Shown: piece by piece, positions 1 through 8,000 of the stretch
Layout: every line of letters starts with the position of its first letter
How positions within the stretch are numbered: position 1 is the stretch's first letter
Source of the DNA: Lutimaribacter saemankumensis
Lineage (GTDB): Bacteria; Pseudomonadota; Alphaproteobacteria; Rhodobacterales; Rhodobacteraceae
Reading direction: 5' to 3'
Length of the DNA: 64,000 nt
NCBI RefSeq assembly: GCF_900100005.1
Contig: NZ_FNEB01000006.1
Location: forward strand, 62,001 to 126,000
Program-made: the position numbers and the translations under genes
The notes under the pieces: generated by a model
Told to the model about the DNA's origin: nothing
What the model saw: only the letters and a program-made list of their open reading frames with translations
The model's database searches: none

Positions 1-927
1 TCGACCGGGTCGAACGTCAACAGTGGCGGCGACAGGTCGGATTTCGATTATCCGCCGACATCTTCCATCAACCTCGTCGTCACGACGAATGACGGCGACA
101 CCGATCCCCGTCTGTTCGAAATCGGCGATACCTATGATCTGAGTTTCGGGGGCGCGGGCGGTTCCCAGACGATCGAGGATGCCACAGTGTTGCGGTCCGA
201 CATGGCCGAAGCCGGCGGCGGCATCATCGTGTTCGAAGGGCTGGATCAGTCCGGGAACCTCACGCAGGTCGTATGGACGCCCGGTTTCGATCTTCAAAGC
301 TGGTATTTCAACAACTTCACCGGAGGCATTCCGCCACAGTTTTTCACAACGGATCAGAATGCGGCATATGTGCATGAATTCGTCTGCTTCGCGGCGGAAA
401 CGCGTATAGCAACGCCGCTGGGCGCGCGCAGGGTTGACGATATCCAGCCGGGCGACGCGGTGATAACGCTCGATCGCGGGGCCCGGCCCGTCGTGTGGGT
501 GGGGCGCCGACGCGTCAAGGGATATGGCGCAAATGCCCCCGTCGAAATCGCCACTGGGGTTCTGGGCAACATGGGACCGCTGCGCCTTTCGCAGCAACAC
601 ATGGTGCTGTGGAATTCGGTTCTGTCGGAATTGCTGTTCGCGGCGCAGGAGGTGCTGATCCCGGTCCGCGCGCTTGTCGACGGTCGGAATGTCCGGCTCC
701 GCCCCTGTGCCGACATCACGTATGTGCACCTGATGCTGGACCGGCACGAGCTGCTGATTGCCGAGGGCGCGGTCTGCGAAAGCCTGTTGCGCGTGCCGTC
801 ATGGATTGGCGACGACGGGCCCGACCCCGGCCATCGCACCGTGAGGCCGGTCCTGACATATCAGGAGGCGCGGATCGTGACAGGTGTGGCAGCGCGTCAG
901 AGCACGCGCGCCCCGGCGTTGCTCTAG
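1..927 (+). CDS. Hint-domain protein, 5' end outside the window
   Basis: The frame is open from base 1, so the start lies upstream; 308 residues are visible. The first ~125 residues are a Gly/Asp-rich, beta-type region. A Hint (hedgehog/intein-type, Hint_2-like) domain follows, beginning at Cys129 in the stretch CFAAETRIATPLGARRVDDI and running through PGDAVITLD, VVWVGRRRV and LRLSQQHMVL to the C-terminus. Proteins with this domain at the C-terminal end are frequent in Rhodobacteraceae, often fused to secreted or calcium-binding regions, but their role is unsettled. No catalytic activity can be assigned. The stop is 52 bases before the GMC gene, so co-transcription is possible. I am confident of the domain type, not of function. 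Confidence 0.8.
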   Translation, partial: STGSNVNSGGDRSDFDYPPTSSINLVVTTNDGDTDPRLFEIGDTYDLSFGGAGGSQTIEDATVLRSDMAEAGGGIIVFEGLDQSGNLTQVVWTPGFDLQSWYFNNFTGGIPPQFFTTDQNAAYVHEFVCFAAETRIATPLGARRVDDIQPGDAVITLDRGARPVVWVGRRRVKGYGANAPVEIATGVLGNMGPLRLSQQHMVLWNSVLSELLFAAQEVLIPVRALVDGRNVRLRPCADITYVHLMLDRHELLIAEGAVCESLLRVPSWIGDDGPDPGHRTVRPVLTYQEARIVTGVAARQSTRAPALL

Positions 928-979
928 ATTGCACTCATCCGCGCTTTCGCCCAGATTGCGGCAAGCAAGGGGGACGCGG

Positions 980-2566
980 ATGGAACACGACTACATCATT
1001 GTTGGCGCCGGCAGCGCGGGCTGTGTGCTTGCCAAGCGGTTGTCCGAGGCGGGGCATTCGGTCTTGCTGCTCGAGGCAGGGGGTAAGGACAACTATCATT
1101 GGGTGCATATCCCGATGGGGTATCTTTACTGCATCGGCAATCCGCGCACCGACTGGTGTTTCCGCACCGCCGAAGAACCGGGCCTGAACGGGCGGTCGCT
1201 GCTGTATCCGCGCGGCAAGGTGCTGGGCGGGTGTTCGTCGATCAACGGCATGCTCTATCTGCGTGGCCAGGCGGCCGACTACGACGGCTGGCGGCAAATG
1301 GGCAATGCAGGCTGGGGCTGGGACGACGTGCTGCCCTATTTCAAACGATCCGAGGATTATGTCGACGGACCCAGCGATCTGCATGGCGCGGGTGGCGAAT
1401 GGCGGGTCGAGAACCAGCGCCTGCATTGGGATCTTCTCGATGACTGGAAGGCCGCCGCCGCGGCATGGGGGTTGCCCGAGGTCAACGACTTCAATACCGG
1501 CAACAACGAGGGCGTGGGGTATTTCCGCGTCAATCAGCGTTCGGGCTGGCGGATGAACACGGCCAAGGCGTTTCTGCGCACCGCTGAAACCGACAAGCTG
1601 CGTGTCGTGACCAAGGCCCATACCCGCCGCGTGATCCTGCGCGACGGCCGCGCCGTGGGGGTCGAGTTCGAAAAGGGGGGAACCGTGCAGCGTGCCAATG
1701 CGCGCGCCGAGGTGATCCTGAGCGCGGGCGCCATCGGCAGCCCGCAGATCCTGCAATTGTCGGGCATCGGGCCGGGTGGCCTGCTGCAGCGCCACGGGAT
1801 CGAGGTGCGGCACGATGTGGCCGCAATCGGTGCCAACCTGCAGGATCATCTGCAATTGCGCTGCGCGTGGCGGCTGGCGCATGGCAAGTCGCTGAACACC
1901 CTTGCCAACAGCCTGTGGGGCAAGGCGATGATCGGTCTGGAATACGCGCTGAAACGGTCGGGGCCGATGTCGATGTCACCCAGTCAGTTGGGGGCCTTCA
2001 GCCGGTCACGCCCCGATCTGGAAACGCCCGACCTGGAATACCACGTCCAGCCGCTGTCGCTGGGCGCCTTTGGTGAGCCGCTGCACGATTTCCCGGCGAT
2101 CACCGCCAGCGTGTGCAACCTCCGTCCCGAATCCCGTGGCGTGGTCGAAATCGCCAGCCCCAATCCGCATGACGCGCCCCGCATCGCGCCGAATTACCTG
2201 TCCACCGAAGGCGACCGGCAGGTGGCCGTCGCCGCGATCCGGCAGGCCCGCGCCATCATGGCGCAAGAGGCGATGCAGAAATACCAGCCGGACGAGATCA
2301 AACCCGGCATCGCCAGTGACGATGCCGACGATCTGGTGCGTGCGGCGGGCGATATAGGAACCACGATCTTTCACCCGGTCGGCACCGTTCGCATGGGCGC
2401 GGATGACGCCGCGCCTCTCGATCCGCAATTGCGGATGCGCGCGGTGGGCGGCTTGCGTGTCGTCGATGCCAGCGTGATGCCGACGATCACCAGCGGCAAC
2501 ACCAATTCACCGACAATCATGATCGCGGAAAAGGCGGCCGACATGATCCTTGGGCGGGTGGCCTGA
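980..2566 (+). CDS. GMC-family FAD-dependent oxidoreductase (choline/alcohol dehydrogenase-like)
   Basis: 528 residues, the usual length for BetA/AlkJ-type GMC enzymes, which oxidise primary alcohols to aldehydes with FAD. An N-terminal FAD-binding GAGSAG occupies residues 9-14. GMC signature 1 appears as GGCSSINGMLYLRG and signature 2 as GAIGSPQILQLSGIG. The C-terminal catalytic pair is visible as HPVGT (His about 465) and the GNTN segment (Asn 507-509). I chose the ATG at 980 because it follows a purine-rich AAGCAAGGGGGA and directly starts the FAD fold; upstream in-frame starts would overlap the preceding gene. The stop codon overlaps the next ATG by one base. Substrate cannot be read from sequence. 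Confidence 0.88.
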   Translation: MEHDYIIVGAGSAGCVLAKRLSEAGHSVLLLEAGGKDNYHWVHIPMGYLYCIGNPRTDWCFRTAEEPGLNGRSLLYPRGKVLGGCSSINGMLYLRGQAADYDGWRQMGNAGWGWDDVLPYFKRSEDYVDGPSDLHGAGGEWRVENQRLHWDLLDDWKAAAAAWGLPEVNDFNTGNNEGVGYFRVNQRSGWRMNTAKAFLRTAETDKLRVVTKAHTRRVILRDGRAVGVEFEKGGTVQRANARAEVILSAGAIGSPQILQLSGIGPGGLLQRHGIEVRHDVAAIGANLQDHLQLRCAWRLAHGKSLNTLANSLWGKAMIGLEYALKRSGPMSMSPSQLGAFSRSRPDLETPDLEYHVQPLSLGAFGEPLHDFPAITASVCNLRPESRGVVEIASPNPHDAPRIAPNYLSTEGDRQVAVAAIRQARAIMAQEAMQKYQPDEIKPGIASDDADDLVRAAGDIGTTIFHPVGTVRMGADDAAPLDPQLRMRAVGGLRVVDASVMPTITSGNTNSPTIMIAEKAADMILGRVA

Positions 2567-3120
2567 TGCCGAATGTCGCGATCCCATACTATTCCGGCCG
2601 AGGCCATACACGGCGTCTTGCGCAGGAAATCGCACGCGCCCTTGGCGAGAATGAGTGCAACGCCCGCCTGATCGACGTCGAGTCCATGACGGATACCGAC
2701 TGGCAGGCGCTGGATGCGGCCGACGTGATCGTCATGGGCTCTCCCACCTACATGGGCAGCGCCGCGTCGGGGTTCAAAACCTTCATGGACGCCACGGGTG
2801 AACTGTGGGCCGAACAGCGCTGGGCCGACAAGCTGGCCGCCGGGTTCACCGTTGCGATCTTTCCGGGCGGCGACAAGCTGGTGACCCTGCAGCAGATGCT
2901 GACATTCGCGATGCAGCACGGGATGGTCTGGGTTGGTCAGGACCAGATCGGCGCGCCGGTCGACCCGGACAATCCCGACATCAATCAAAGCGGCGTCTGG
3001 CTGGGGCTTGGGGCGGTGTCCGACCGCGACAAGACGCAACTGATCCCGCCGGGCGATCTGAAGACGGCCCACAGGTTCGGCGCGCGCATCGCCCGCGCCG
3101 CCCGCCGCTGGTCGGTGTAG
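2566..3120 (+). CDS. flavodoxin / NADPH-dependent FMN reductase family protein
   Basis: 184 residues with a flavodoxin-like fold of the WrbA/FMN-reductase type. The FMN-phosphate loop is seen at the N-terminus in YYSGRGHTRRLA, followed by the typical strand and loop VIVMGSPTYMGSAASGFKTF that cups the flavin. Such proteins transfer electrons or reduce quinones using NAD(P)H. Start and stop overlap (TGATG) with the GMC oxidoreductase gene, so the two are translationally coupled. A cytosolic flavin partner for the upstream FAD enzyme is plausible but is inference. No signal peptide is visible. Confidence 0.8.
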   Translation: MPNVAIPYYSGRGHTRRLAQEIARALGENECNARLIDVESMTDTDWQALDAADVIVMGSPTYMGSAASGFKTFMDATGELWAEQRWADKLAAGFTVAIFPGGDKLVTLQQMLTFAMQHGMVWVGQDQIGAPVDPDNPDINQSGVWLGLGAVSDRDKTQLIPPGDLKTAHRFGARIARAARRWSV

Positions 3121-3124
3121 CGCC

Positions 3125-3745
3125 ATGCTGGCTACGCTTGCCGCGATGGAGCCCGCGACGGTCGCCACCTTTCTGATGGCGGGCGTCATGCTGAACCTGA
3201 CGCCGGGTGCGGATGTCATGTTCGCAATGGCAAGCGGGGCGCAGGGTGGACCGCGCGCGGGGATGGCCGCAGCGTTCGGCGTGGCCCTTGGGTCCGTTCT
3301 CCATGTCACTCTGGCCGTGCTGGGAATTTCGGCCGCGATCCTGGCGATTCCGCACGCGCATGAGGTGATCCGCTATCTTGGCGCCGGCTATCTTTTGTGG
3401 CTGGCGGTCAAGGCGTGGCGTGCGCCTCCTCCAGACCCGCGCCGGGGCGCCGCGCGCACCGGCAGGGCGATCTGGCGCGGTTTCGTGACAAACGCCCTGA
3501 ATCCCAAGGTGGCGCTGTTCATCATGGCATTCCTGCCGCAGTTCACCGATCCGGCAATCGGCCCGATCTGGCAACAGATGGCCGTGCTGGGGACGTTGTT
3601 CATCGCGACCGGCCTGGTGATCACCGGCGCCTATGGCGCCGGTGCGGGCTGGCTGGGCGCGGCCGTGGGCCGTGCCTCGGGCGTGATGGGCAAGGTCTCG
3701 GCGGTGATCTTTGCGGCGCTGGCCGCAAGGATCGTGTGGGACTGA
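3125..3745 (+). CDS. LysE/RhtB-family amino-acid exporter
   Basis: 206 residues, about six hydrophobic segments and the conserved N-terminal LNLTPGADVMFAMA region of LysE/RhtB translocators, which export amino acids or small amino compounds across the inner membrane. The mid-region GFVTNALNPKVALFIMAFLPQF is the second family hallmark. It begins four bases after the flavodoxin-like gene, so it is probably in the same transcript. The exported substrate is not predictable. Its stop lies inside a hairpin shared with the convergent gene to the right. Confidence 0.85.
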   Translation: MLATLAAMEPATVATFLMAGVMLNLTPGADVMFAMASGAQGGPRAGMAAAFGVALGSVLHVTLAVLGISAAILAIPHAHEVIRYLGAGYLLWLAVKAWRAPPPDPRRGAARTGRAIWRGFVTNALNPKVALFIMAFLPQFTDPAIGPIWQQMAVLGTLFIATGLVITGAYGAGAGWLGAAVGRASGVMGKVSAVIFAALAARIVWD

Positions 3746-3759
3746 CCCGTCCGGGTCAG
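3742..3759. terminator. hairpin spanning two convergent stop codons
   Basis: CTGACCCG and CGGGTCAG form a perfect 8-base inverted repeat with a two-base centre. It contains the TGA of the LysE gene (3743-3745) and the stop of the convergent oxidoreductase (3756-3758). There is no U-tract on either side, so termination would be weak or factor-assisted. Confidence 0.4.
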
Positions 3760-4796
3760 ATCACCTTGACGATCTGCTTGCCCTTGTTCTTGCCCTGCAG
3801 CATGCCCATGAAGGCGCGCGGCGCGTTTTCCAGGCCTTCGGCGATATCCTCGACGAATTTCACCTGGCCCGATCCCACCATCGGCCCGACCTCTTTCAGG
3901 AACTCGGGATAGCGGTTCCAGTGATCGGAAATGATGAAGCCGTGCACATGCAGGCGGTTGACCAGGATCGTGCGCCACAGCTTGGGCAGCTGGTCCTTTT
4001 CGCCGCCGGCATTTCCGCCAAGCGCGCCGGCGTTGTACCAGCTGATCATGCCGCAGACAGGCACGCGGCCGCCCACGTTCAGCAGCGGCAGCACACCTTC
4101 CAGCACCTTGCCCGCGACGTTTTCGAAATAGATGTCGACGCCCTTGGGGCAGGCCTCGGCCAGGGCCGCGCGCATTTCCTTGCCGTCGGCATAGGCCCGG
4201 TGATCGAGACATTCGTCAAAGCCGAAGGTATCGACCGCCATCGCGCATTTTTCCGGCCCCCCGGCCACGCCCACCACGCGGCAACCGCGGGCCTTGGCGA
4301 TCTGCCCGACCATCGATCCCACGGGGCCGGTGGCGGCCGCAACGACGACGGTTTCGCCTTGCTTTGGCTGACCGTATTCGGTCAGGCCGAACCAGCCGGT
4401 AAAGCCCGGCATGCCCAGCACGCCCAGGGCCGTGGTGATCGGTCCGTGCGACGGGTCGAGCTTGCGGATCATGTTGCCCGGCTGCACGCCATGCGTTGCC
4501 CAGCCGAACATGCCGAAGGCGTAATCCCCGGGCGCGAATTGCGGGTGGTTCGAGGCAATCACCTCGCCCACGGCGCCGCCTTCCATCGTGCCGTCGACCG
4601 GCACTGGCGTGGCATAGGATTTCGCGTCATCCATCCGCCCGCGCATATACGGGTCGAGCGACATGTAGTGCACCCGCACCAGAACCTCGCCGTCGCCCGG
4701 TGTGGGAAGGGGGCCTTCCTCCAGCCGGAAATCCTCGTCGACCGGCGCGCCGGTGGGGCGGCGGGCCAGAACGATGCGCTTCATTGTCTCGGTCAT
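3756..4796 (-). CDS. NADP-dependent medium-chain dehydrogenase/reductase (CurA/leukotriene-B4-dehydrogenase-like)
   Basis: 346 residues of the zinc-free MDR superfamily. The Rossmann nucleotide loop is seen as AATGPVGSMVGQIAKARG and the N-terminal GroES-like domain as VHYMSLDPYMRGRM, the signature of the CurA/PTGR group that reduces the double bond of alpha,beta-unsaturated ketones or acyl compounds with NADPH. I chose the ATG at 4796 because AGGGAG sits seven bases upstream; ATGs at 4802 and 4823 are also in frame. It is the last gene of the leftward acid-degradation series, 19 bases after the thioesterase gene, consistent with reducing an unsaturated intermediate. Substrate unknown. Confidence 0.85.
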   Translation of the reverse strand: MTETMKRIVLARRPTGAPVDEDFRLEEGPLPTPGDGEVLVRVHYMSLDPYMRGRMDDAKSYATPVPVDGTMEGGAVGEVIASNHPQFAPGDYAFGMFGWATHGVQPGNMIRKLDPSHGPITTALGVLGMPGFTGWFGLTEYGQPKQGETVVVAAATGPVGSMVGQIAKARGCRVVGVAGGPEKCAMAVDTFGFDECLDHRAYADGKEMRAALAEACPKGVDIYFENVAGKVLEGVLPLLNVGGRVPVCGMISWYNAGALGGNAGGEKDQLPKLWRTILVNRLHVHGFIISDHWNRYPEFLKEVGPMVGSGQVKFVEDIAEGLENAPRAFMGMLQGKNKGKQIVKVI

Positions 4797-4815
4797 GGTC
4801 ATTCTCCCTGGTATG

Positions 4816-5232
4816 TCAGCCACGCCCGCGATAGCGGAACACGCCTGTGGCTGTGGCGATCAGTTCGCCTGTGTTGTCGGTTATCTGGGCGCGCGCAAAG
4901 AACGTCTTGCGCCCGCCGCCCGTCCGAAACCCTTCGGCGATCAGCAGATCGCCCTTGGCCTGCGACAGAAAATTTGTTGTCATCGACAGCGTCATCGCCT
5001 GCTGCGGCGCGTCCGGGTCGCCGGTGAAACAGCCGGCAAAGCCCATCACCGTGTCCAGCATCATGGCGTGCACACCACCATGCACGATGCCGAAGCGGTT
5101 GCCCAGATGCGGCACGATCGGCAGATCGAAGCGGGAATAGTCCTCGCGCCAGTCCACCATGCGAAAGCCCAGATGCGCCTGTAGCGGGTAAGGCGGTTCG
5201 ATCAGGTCGGGGTTCATCGTTGTCTCAGACAC
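4816..5232 (-). CDS. PaaI-family hotdog acyl-CoA thioesterase
   Basis: 138 residues, a single hotdog domain. The active-site region is GIVHGGVHAMMLDTVMGFAG, matching the HGG...D arrangement of PaaI/4HBT thioesterases that hydrolyse acyl- or aryl-CoA to free acid and CoA. The likely start is a GTG at 5232 that overlaps the stop of the phosphotransferase gene by eight bases; an internal ATG at 5217 has no better ribosome site. In a CoA-ester catabolic series such an enzyme usually frees CoA from dead-end thioesters. Cytosolic; substrate range not predictable. Confidence 0.85.
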   Translation of the reverse strand: MSETTMNPDLIEPPYPLQAHLGFRMVDWREDYSRFDLPIVPHLGNRFGIVHGGVHAMMLDTVMGFAGCFTGDPDAPQQAMTLSMTTNFLSQAKGDLLIAEGFRTGGGRKTFFARAQITDNTGELIATATGVFRYRGRG

Positions 5233-6259
5233 TTTTTGCAGCCCTCAATCCCGCTTCGGCAAAGCTGGGTACGAAAGATCCCAGCCGCATCGCGCGCTCG
5301 GGGTTCGAGGCGTTGCCGTCCAGCGCCCGCTTCAGAACGCCCTGGATGATCGCGCCCATGCGGAAATAGTTGAACGCCAGGTAGAACCCGAACCGGTCGA
5401 TCCCGGCGATGCCCCGGCGCTTGCAATAGGCGGCGATGAATTCCTCGTCGGTCATCAGGCCCTGCGCCTTGCGGTCGACACCCGCCAGGCCGCGGCCTTC
5501 GTTGCCCGGCGGCATGCCCCATTGCATGATCACCGCGCCGAGATCGGCATAGGGGTGGCCGGTCGTCGACAGTTCCCAATCGAGCACCGCGGCGCATCGG
5601 GGGCTGTCCTTGGAAAACAGCATGTTGTCGATGCGGTAATCTCCATGCACCAGGGTGCGCTGACCGTCGTCTTCGGGCATGTTCGCCTCGAGCCAGGCAA
5701 TCAGCTCTTCCATTGGGGCGATGCTCTGTGTTTCCGACGCGCGGTACTGCTTGGTCCAGCGGCCGACCTGCCGGGCATAGTAATTGCCTTCGGGGCCATA
5801 GTCGGCAAGGCCCGTTGCGTTCAGGTCGGTGTCGTGGATCGCAGCCAGAACGCGGTTCATCTCGTCCATGATGGGCAGGCGTTCGTCATGTGCCAGATCG
5901 GGCAGGCGCGGGTCGTCGAAATGCCGGCCCTGCACATGGTCCATGACGTAGAACATCGAGCCGATCACGGCGTCGTCCTCGCACAGCACATGCATTTTCG
6001 CCACCGGTACATCGGTGTCGGCCAGCGCGCGCTGCACGCGGAATTCGCGGTCGACCGCATGGGCGGATTTCAAAAGCTGCCCCGGCGGTTTCCGCCGCAG
6101 CACGTAATTCGCCTTCGGCGTTTTCAGCAGGAAGGTCGGGTTCGACTGCCCGCCTGGGAATTTCTGCGCCTCGATAGGGCCTTCGAAACCGTCCATATGG
6201 GCGGCAAGCCACTTGGCAACGGCCTCTGTGTCCAGGTGTGCGGCGGCATTGGTGGTCAT
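5225..6259 (-). CDS. APH-fold phosphotransferase, ACAD10/11-kinase/LvaA-like
   Basis: 344 residues with the aminoglycoside-phosphotransferase/protein-kinase fold. The N-terminal lobe has GGQSNPTFLL (nucleotide loop) and YVLRRKPPG. The catalytic loop is HGDYRIDN (residues 205-212) and the metal-binding Asp lies in VLDWELSTTG (Asp227). This version resembles the kinase domain fused to acyl-CoA dehydrogenase in ACAD10/ACAD11 and the separate LvaA kinase of levulinate catabolism, which phosphorylate 4-hydroxyacyl-CoA. Here it stands in a series with two acyl-CoA dehydrogenase genes, a CoA ligase and SDRs, so a hydroxyacyl-CoA substrate is more likely than an antibiotic. The family is clear; the substrate is inferred. 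Confidence 0.85.
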   Translation of the reverse strand: MTTNAAAHLDTEAVAKWLAAHMDGFEGPIEAQKFPGGQSNPTFLLKTPKANYVLRRKPPGQLLKSAHAVDREFRVQRALADTDVPVAKMHVLCEDDAVIGSMFYVMDHVQGRHFDDPRLPDLAHDERLPIMDEMNRVLAAIHDTDLNATGLADYGPEGNYYARQVGRWTKQYRASETQSIAPMEELIAWLEANMPEDDGQRTLVHGDYRIDNMLFSKDSPRCAAVLDWELSTTGHPYADLGAVIMQWGMPPGNEGRGLAGVDRKAQGLMTDEEFIAAYCKRRGIAGIDRFGFYLAFNYFRMGAIIQGVLKRALDGNASNPERAMRLGSFVPSFAEAGLRAAKSV

Positions 6260-6272
6260 GCGCGTCCCTCCG

Positions 6273-6941
6273 TCAGCTATAGGTCAGCAGCTCTTTCTCA
6301 TTGGCTGCCGTGATATGGGGCGTTTCGTTGAACCCGTGGAAATAGAACGCCCCGCGCGGCGAATAGATAAAGCGCGTTACGCCGCAATTGCGGGTCTGAA
6401 GCTGTATCTTGATCTGTTCTTCGGGCGGTGTGTTCAAGGTCGTGGCCACAAGCTGCCCGATGGGGCCGCCCGAACTGACCGCCAGCACCTGCCGCGCGTC
6501 CGGTTTCAACAGCGTTTGCCGTGCATCCTCGACACGGGCCGCGAATTCCGCCCAGGTTTCCGGCGGATTCTCGATCTCGTCGCGCTGCCAGGACAACACG
6601 GTTTCGCGCAGGGTGCGGAAATGGCTCTTGCGTTCGGTGTGCATGTTCTCGGGCGCCGGGGCATCGCGAAAGCGCGCGTTCAGCAGACCGGTAAAGTCGA
6701 ACTCGTTCAGGCCTTCGTGAATCTCCGGCTCCATCTTCCGCCCCAGCCCGGCAAGAATGCCGTCCAGCGTTTCGCGATGCCGGCGCATCGATCCGATGAT
6801 CACTGCGTCCGGGCGCACGCCGCGTTCGGCCAGTGCCTCGCCCAGCGCACGCGACTGGCGATGGCCCAACTGGGAAAGCTGGTCATAATTGGCGGCGCCG
6901 AAACTGGCCTGCGCGTGCCGGATGACGATCAGTTCAGCCAT
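6273..6941 (-). CDS. histidine phosphatase superfamily protein with altered second catalytic histidine
   Basis: 222 residues of the phosphoglycerate-mutase-like superfamily. The phospho-accepting His is in IRHAQASFG (His9) and the phosphate-binding Arg region in GSMRRHRETLDG. The second catalytic His, normally in SHGG, is replaced: the sequence reads VSSGGPIG with Ser157 at that place. Activity may therefore be reduced or altered. The ATG at 6941 was chosen because the protein starts directly with the family's first strand and overlaps the upstream stop by eight bases. It lies 13 bases before the kinase gene, so it might act on the same phosphorylated intermediate; that is inference. Confidence 0.82.
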   Translation of the reverse strand: MAELIVIRHAQASFGAANYDQLSQLGHRQSRALGEALAERGVRPDAVIIGSMRRHRETLDGILAGLGRKMEPEIHEGLNEFDFTGLLNARFRDAPAPENMHTERKSHFRTLRETVLSWQRDEIENPPETWAEFAARVEDARQTLLKPDARQVLAVSSGGPIGQLVATTLNTPPEEQIKIQLQTRNCGVTRFIYSPRGAFYFHGFNETPHITAANEKELLTYS

Positions 6942-7914
6942 TGACGATCCCGCGCATCTCGTTCTTGGCATCTGCATATTGTGCCGCCAGCGCGTCGATC
7001 AGGTCGGCGGCGGGCTGCACCTTCTTTATCGCGCCGATACCCTGGCCCGAGCCCCAGATTTCCTTCCAGCTTTTCGGCTTTTCGCGATCCTGCCCGAAAT
7101 TCATCGTCGAAGGATCGGATTGCGGCAGGTTGTCGGGGTCCATCCCCGCCCGCGCGATCGACGGCTTGAGGTAGTTGCCCCAGACCCCGGTAAAGAGCGA
7201 TGAATAGACGATATCCTCGGCCCCGTGCCGCGCGATCATGTCCTTGTAGTCCGGTACCGCGTTGGCCTCGTTCGTGGCGATGAAGGGGCTGCCGATATAG
7301 GCAAGGTCCGCGCCCATGGCCTGTGCGGCCAGGATCGAGCGGCCGTTGGCGATGGCGCCTGACAGCAGCAGCGGCCCATCGAACCACTCGCGAATTTCGC
7401 TGACCAGCGCAAAGGGCGATTGCGCACCGGCGTGACCGCCCGCACCGGCGGCAACCGCGATCAGGCCATCGGCGCCTTTCTCGATCGCCTTCTTTGCGAA
7501 GGTGTTGTTGATGATGTCGTGCAAGGTGATGCCGCCGCAATCGTGAGCGGCTTCGTTCACCTCGACGCGCGCGCCCAGCGAGGTGATCCAGATCGGCACC
7601 TTCCACTTGTGGCAGATCTCGAGGTCGCGCTCCAGCCGGGTGTTCGACCGATGCACGATCTGGTTCACGGCAAAAGGCGCGGCGGGGTTGTCGGGGTTCG
7701 CCTGGTTGTGGCGGTCCAGCTCTTCGGTGATCCGCTTGAGCCACGCTTCGAGCATGATCGGCTCACCGTCCTTTTCCCGCGCGTTCAGCGCGGGGAAAGA
7801 GCCGACGATGCCGGCCTTGCATTGCGCGATCACCAGGTCCGGGTTCGAGATGATGAACAGCGGCGACCCCACTACGGGAATGCGCAAGTTCTGAAGGATG
7901 GGCGGCAGCGCCAT
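6934..7914 (-). CDS. nitronate monooxygenase-family FMN enzyme (TIM barrel)
   Basis: 326 residues, the normal length of NMO/2-nitropropane-dioxygenase-like proteins. The FMN-binding motifs are VAAGAGGHAGAQSPF and, after the next strand, LLLSGAIANGRSILAAQAMGADLAYIGSPF. Proven members oxidise alkyl nitronates, but many catabolic-cluster homologues are probably enoyl reductases or flavin oxidases of unknown substrate. AAGGGG lies upstream of the ATG. An 86-base gap with two hairpins separates it from the thiolase gene; it is otherwise in the same leftward series. Family confident, true reaction uncertain. Confidence 0.85.
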   Translation of the reverse strand: MALPPILQNLRIPVVGSPLFIISNPDLVIAQCKAGIVGSFPALNAREKDGEPIMLEAWLKRITEELDRHNQANPDNPAAPFAVNQIVHRSNTRLERDLEICHKWKVPIWITSLGARVEVNEAAHDCGGITLHDIINNTFAKKAIEKGADGLIAVAAGAGGHAGAQSPFALVSEIREWFDGPLLLSGAIANGRSILAAQAMGADLAYIGSPFIATNEANAVPDYKDMIARHGAEDIVYSSLFTGVWGNYLKPSIARAGMDPDNLPQSDPSTMNFGQDREKPKSWKEIWGSGQGIGAIKKVQPAADLIDALAAQYADAKNEMRGIVNG

Positions 7915-7932
7915 GTACGGTTTCCCCTTGTC

Positions 7933-7995
7933 GGAATGTCGGCCGGGCCACAGCCCGGCCAGAGGTCAGGAATGTAGGGCGGGCCTTGGCCCGCC
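7933..7995 (+). repeat. tandem pair of REP-like palindromes between thiolase and NMO genes
   Basis: Two units each begin GGAATGT (7933-7939 and 7969-7975) and continue into a GC-rich hairpin. The first pairs GGCCGGGC (7941-7948) with GCCCGGCC (7953-7960). The second pairs GGCGGGCC (7978-7985) with GGCCCGCC (7988-7995) and is headed by GTAG (7974-7977), like GTAG-type REP elements. Transcribed in the operon, they would form two stable mRNA hairpins. Confidence 0.5.
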
Positions 7996-8000
7996 GCTGG

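Noticed and set aside
5225-6259. Aminoglycoside-resistance kinase
   Set aside because: Operon context of CoA-ester catabolism and the ACAD10/11-like LDWELST motif argue for a metabolic kinase.
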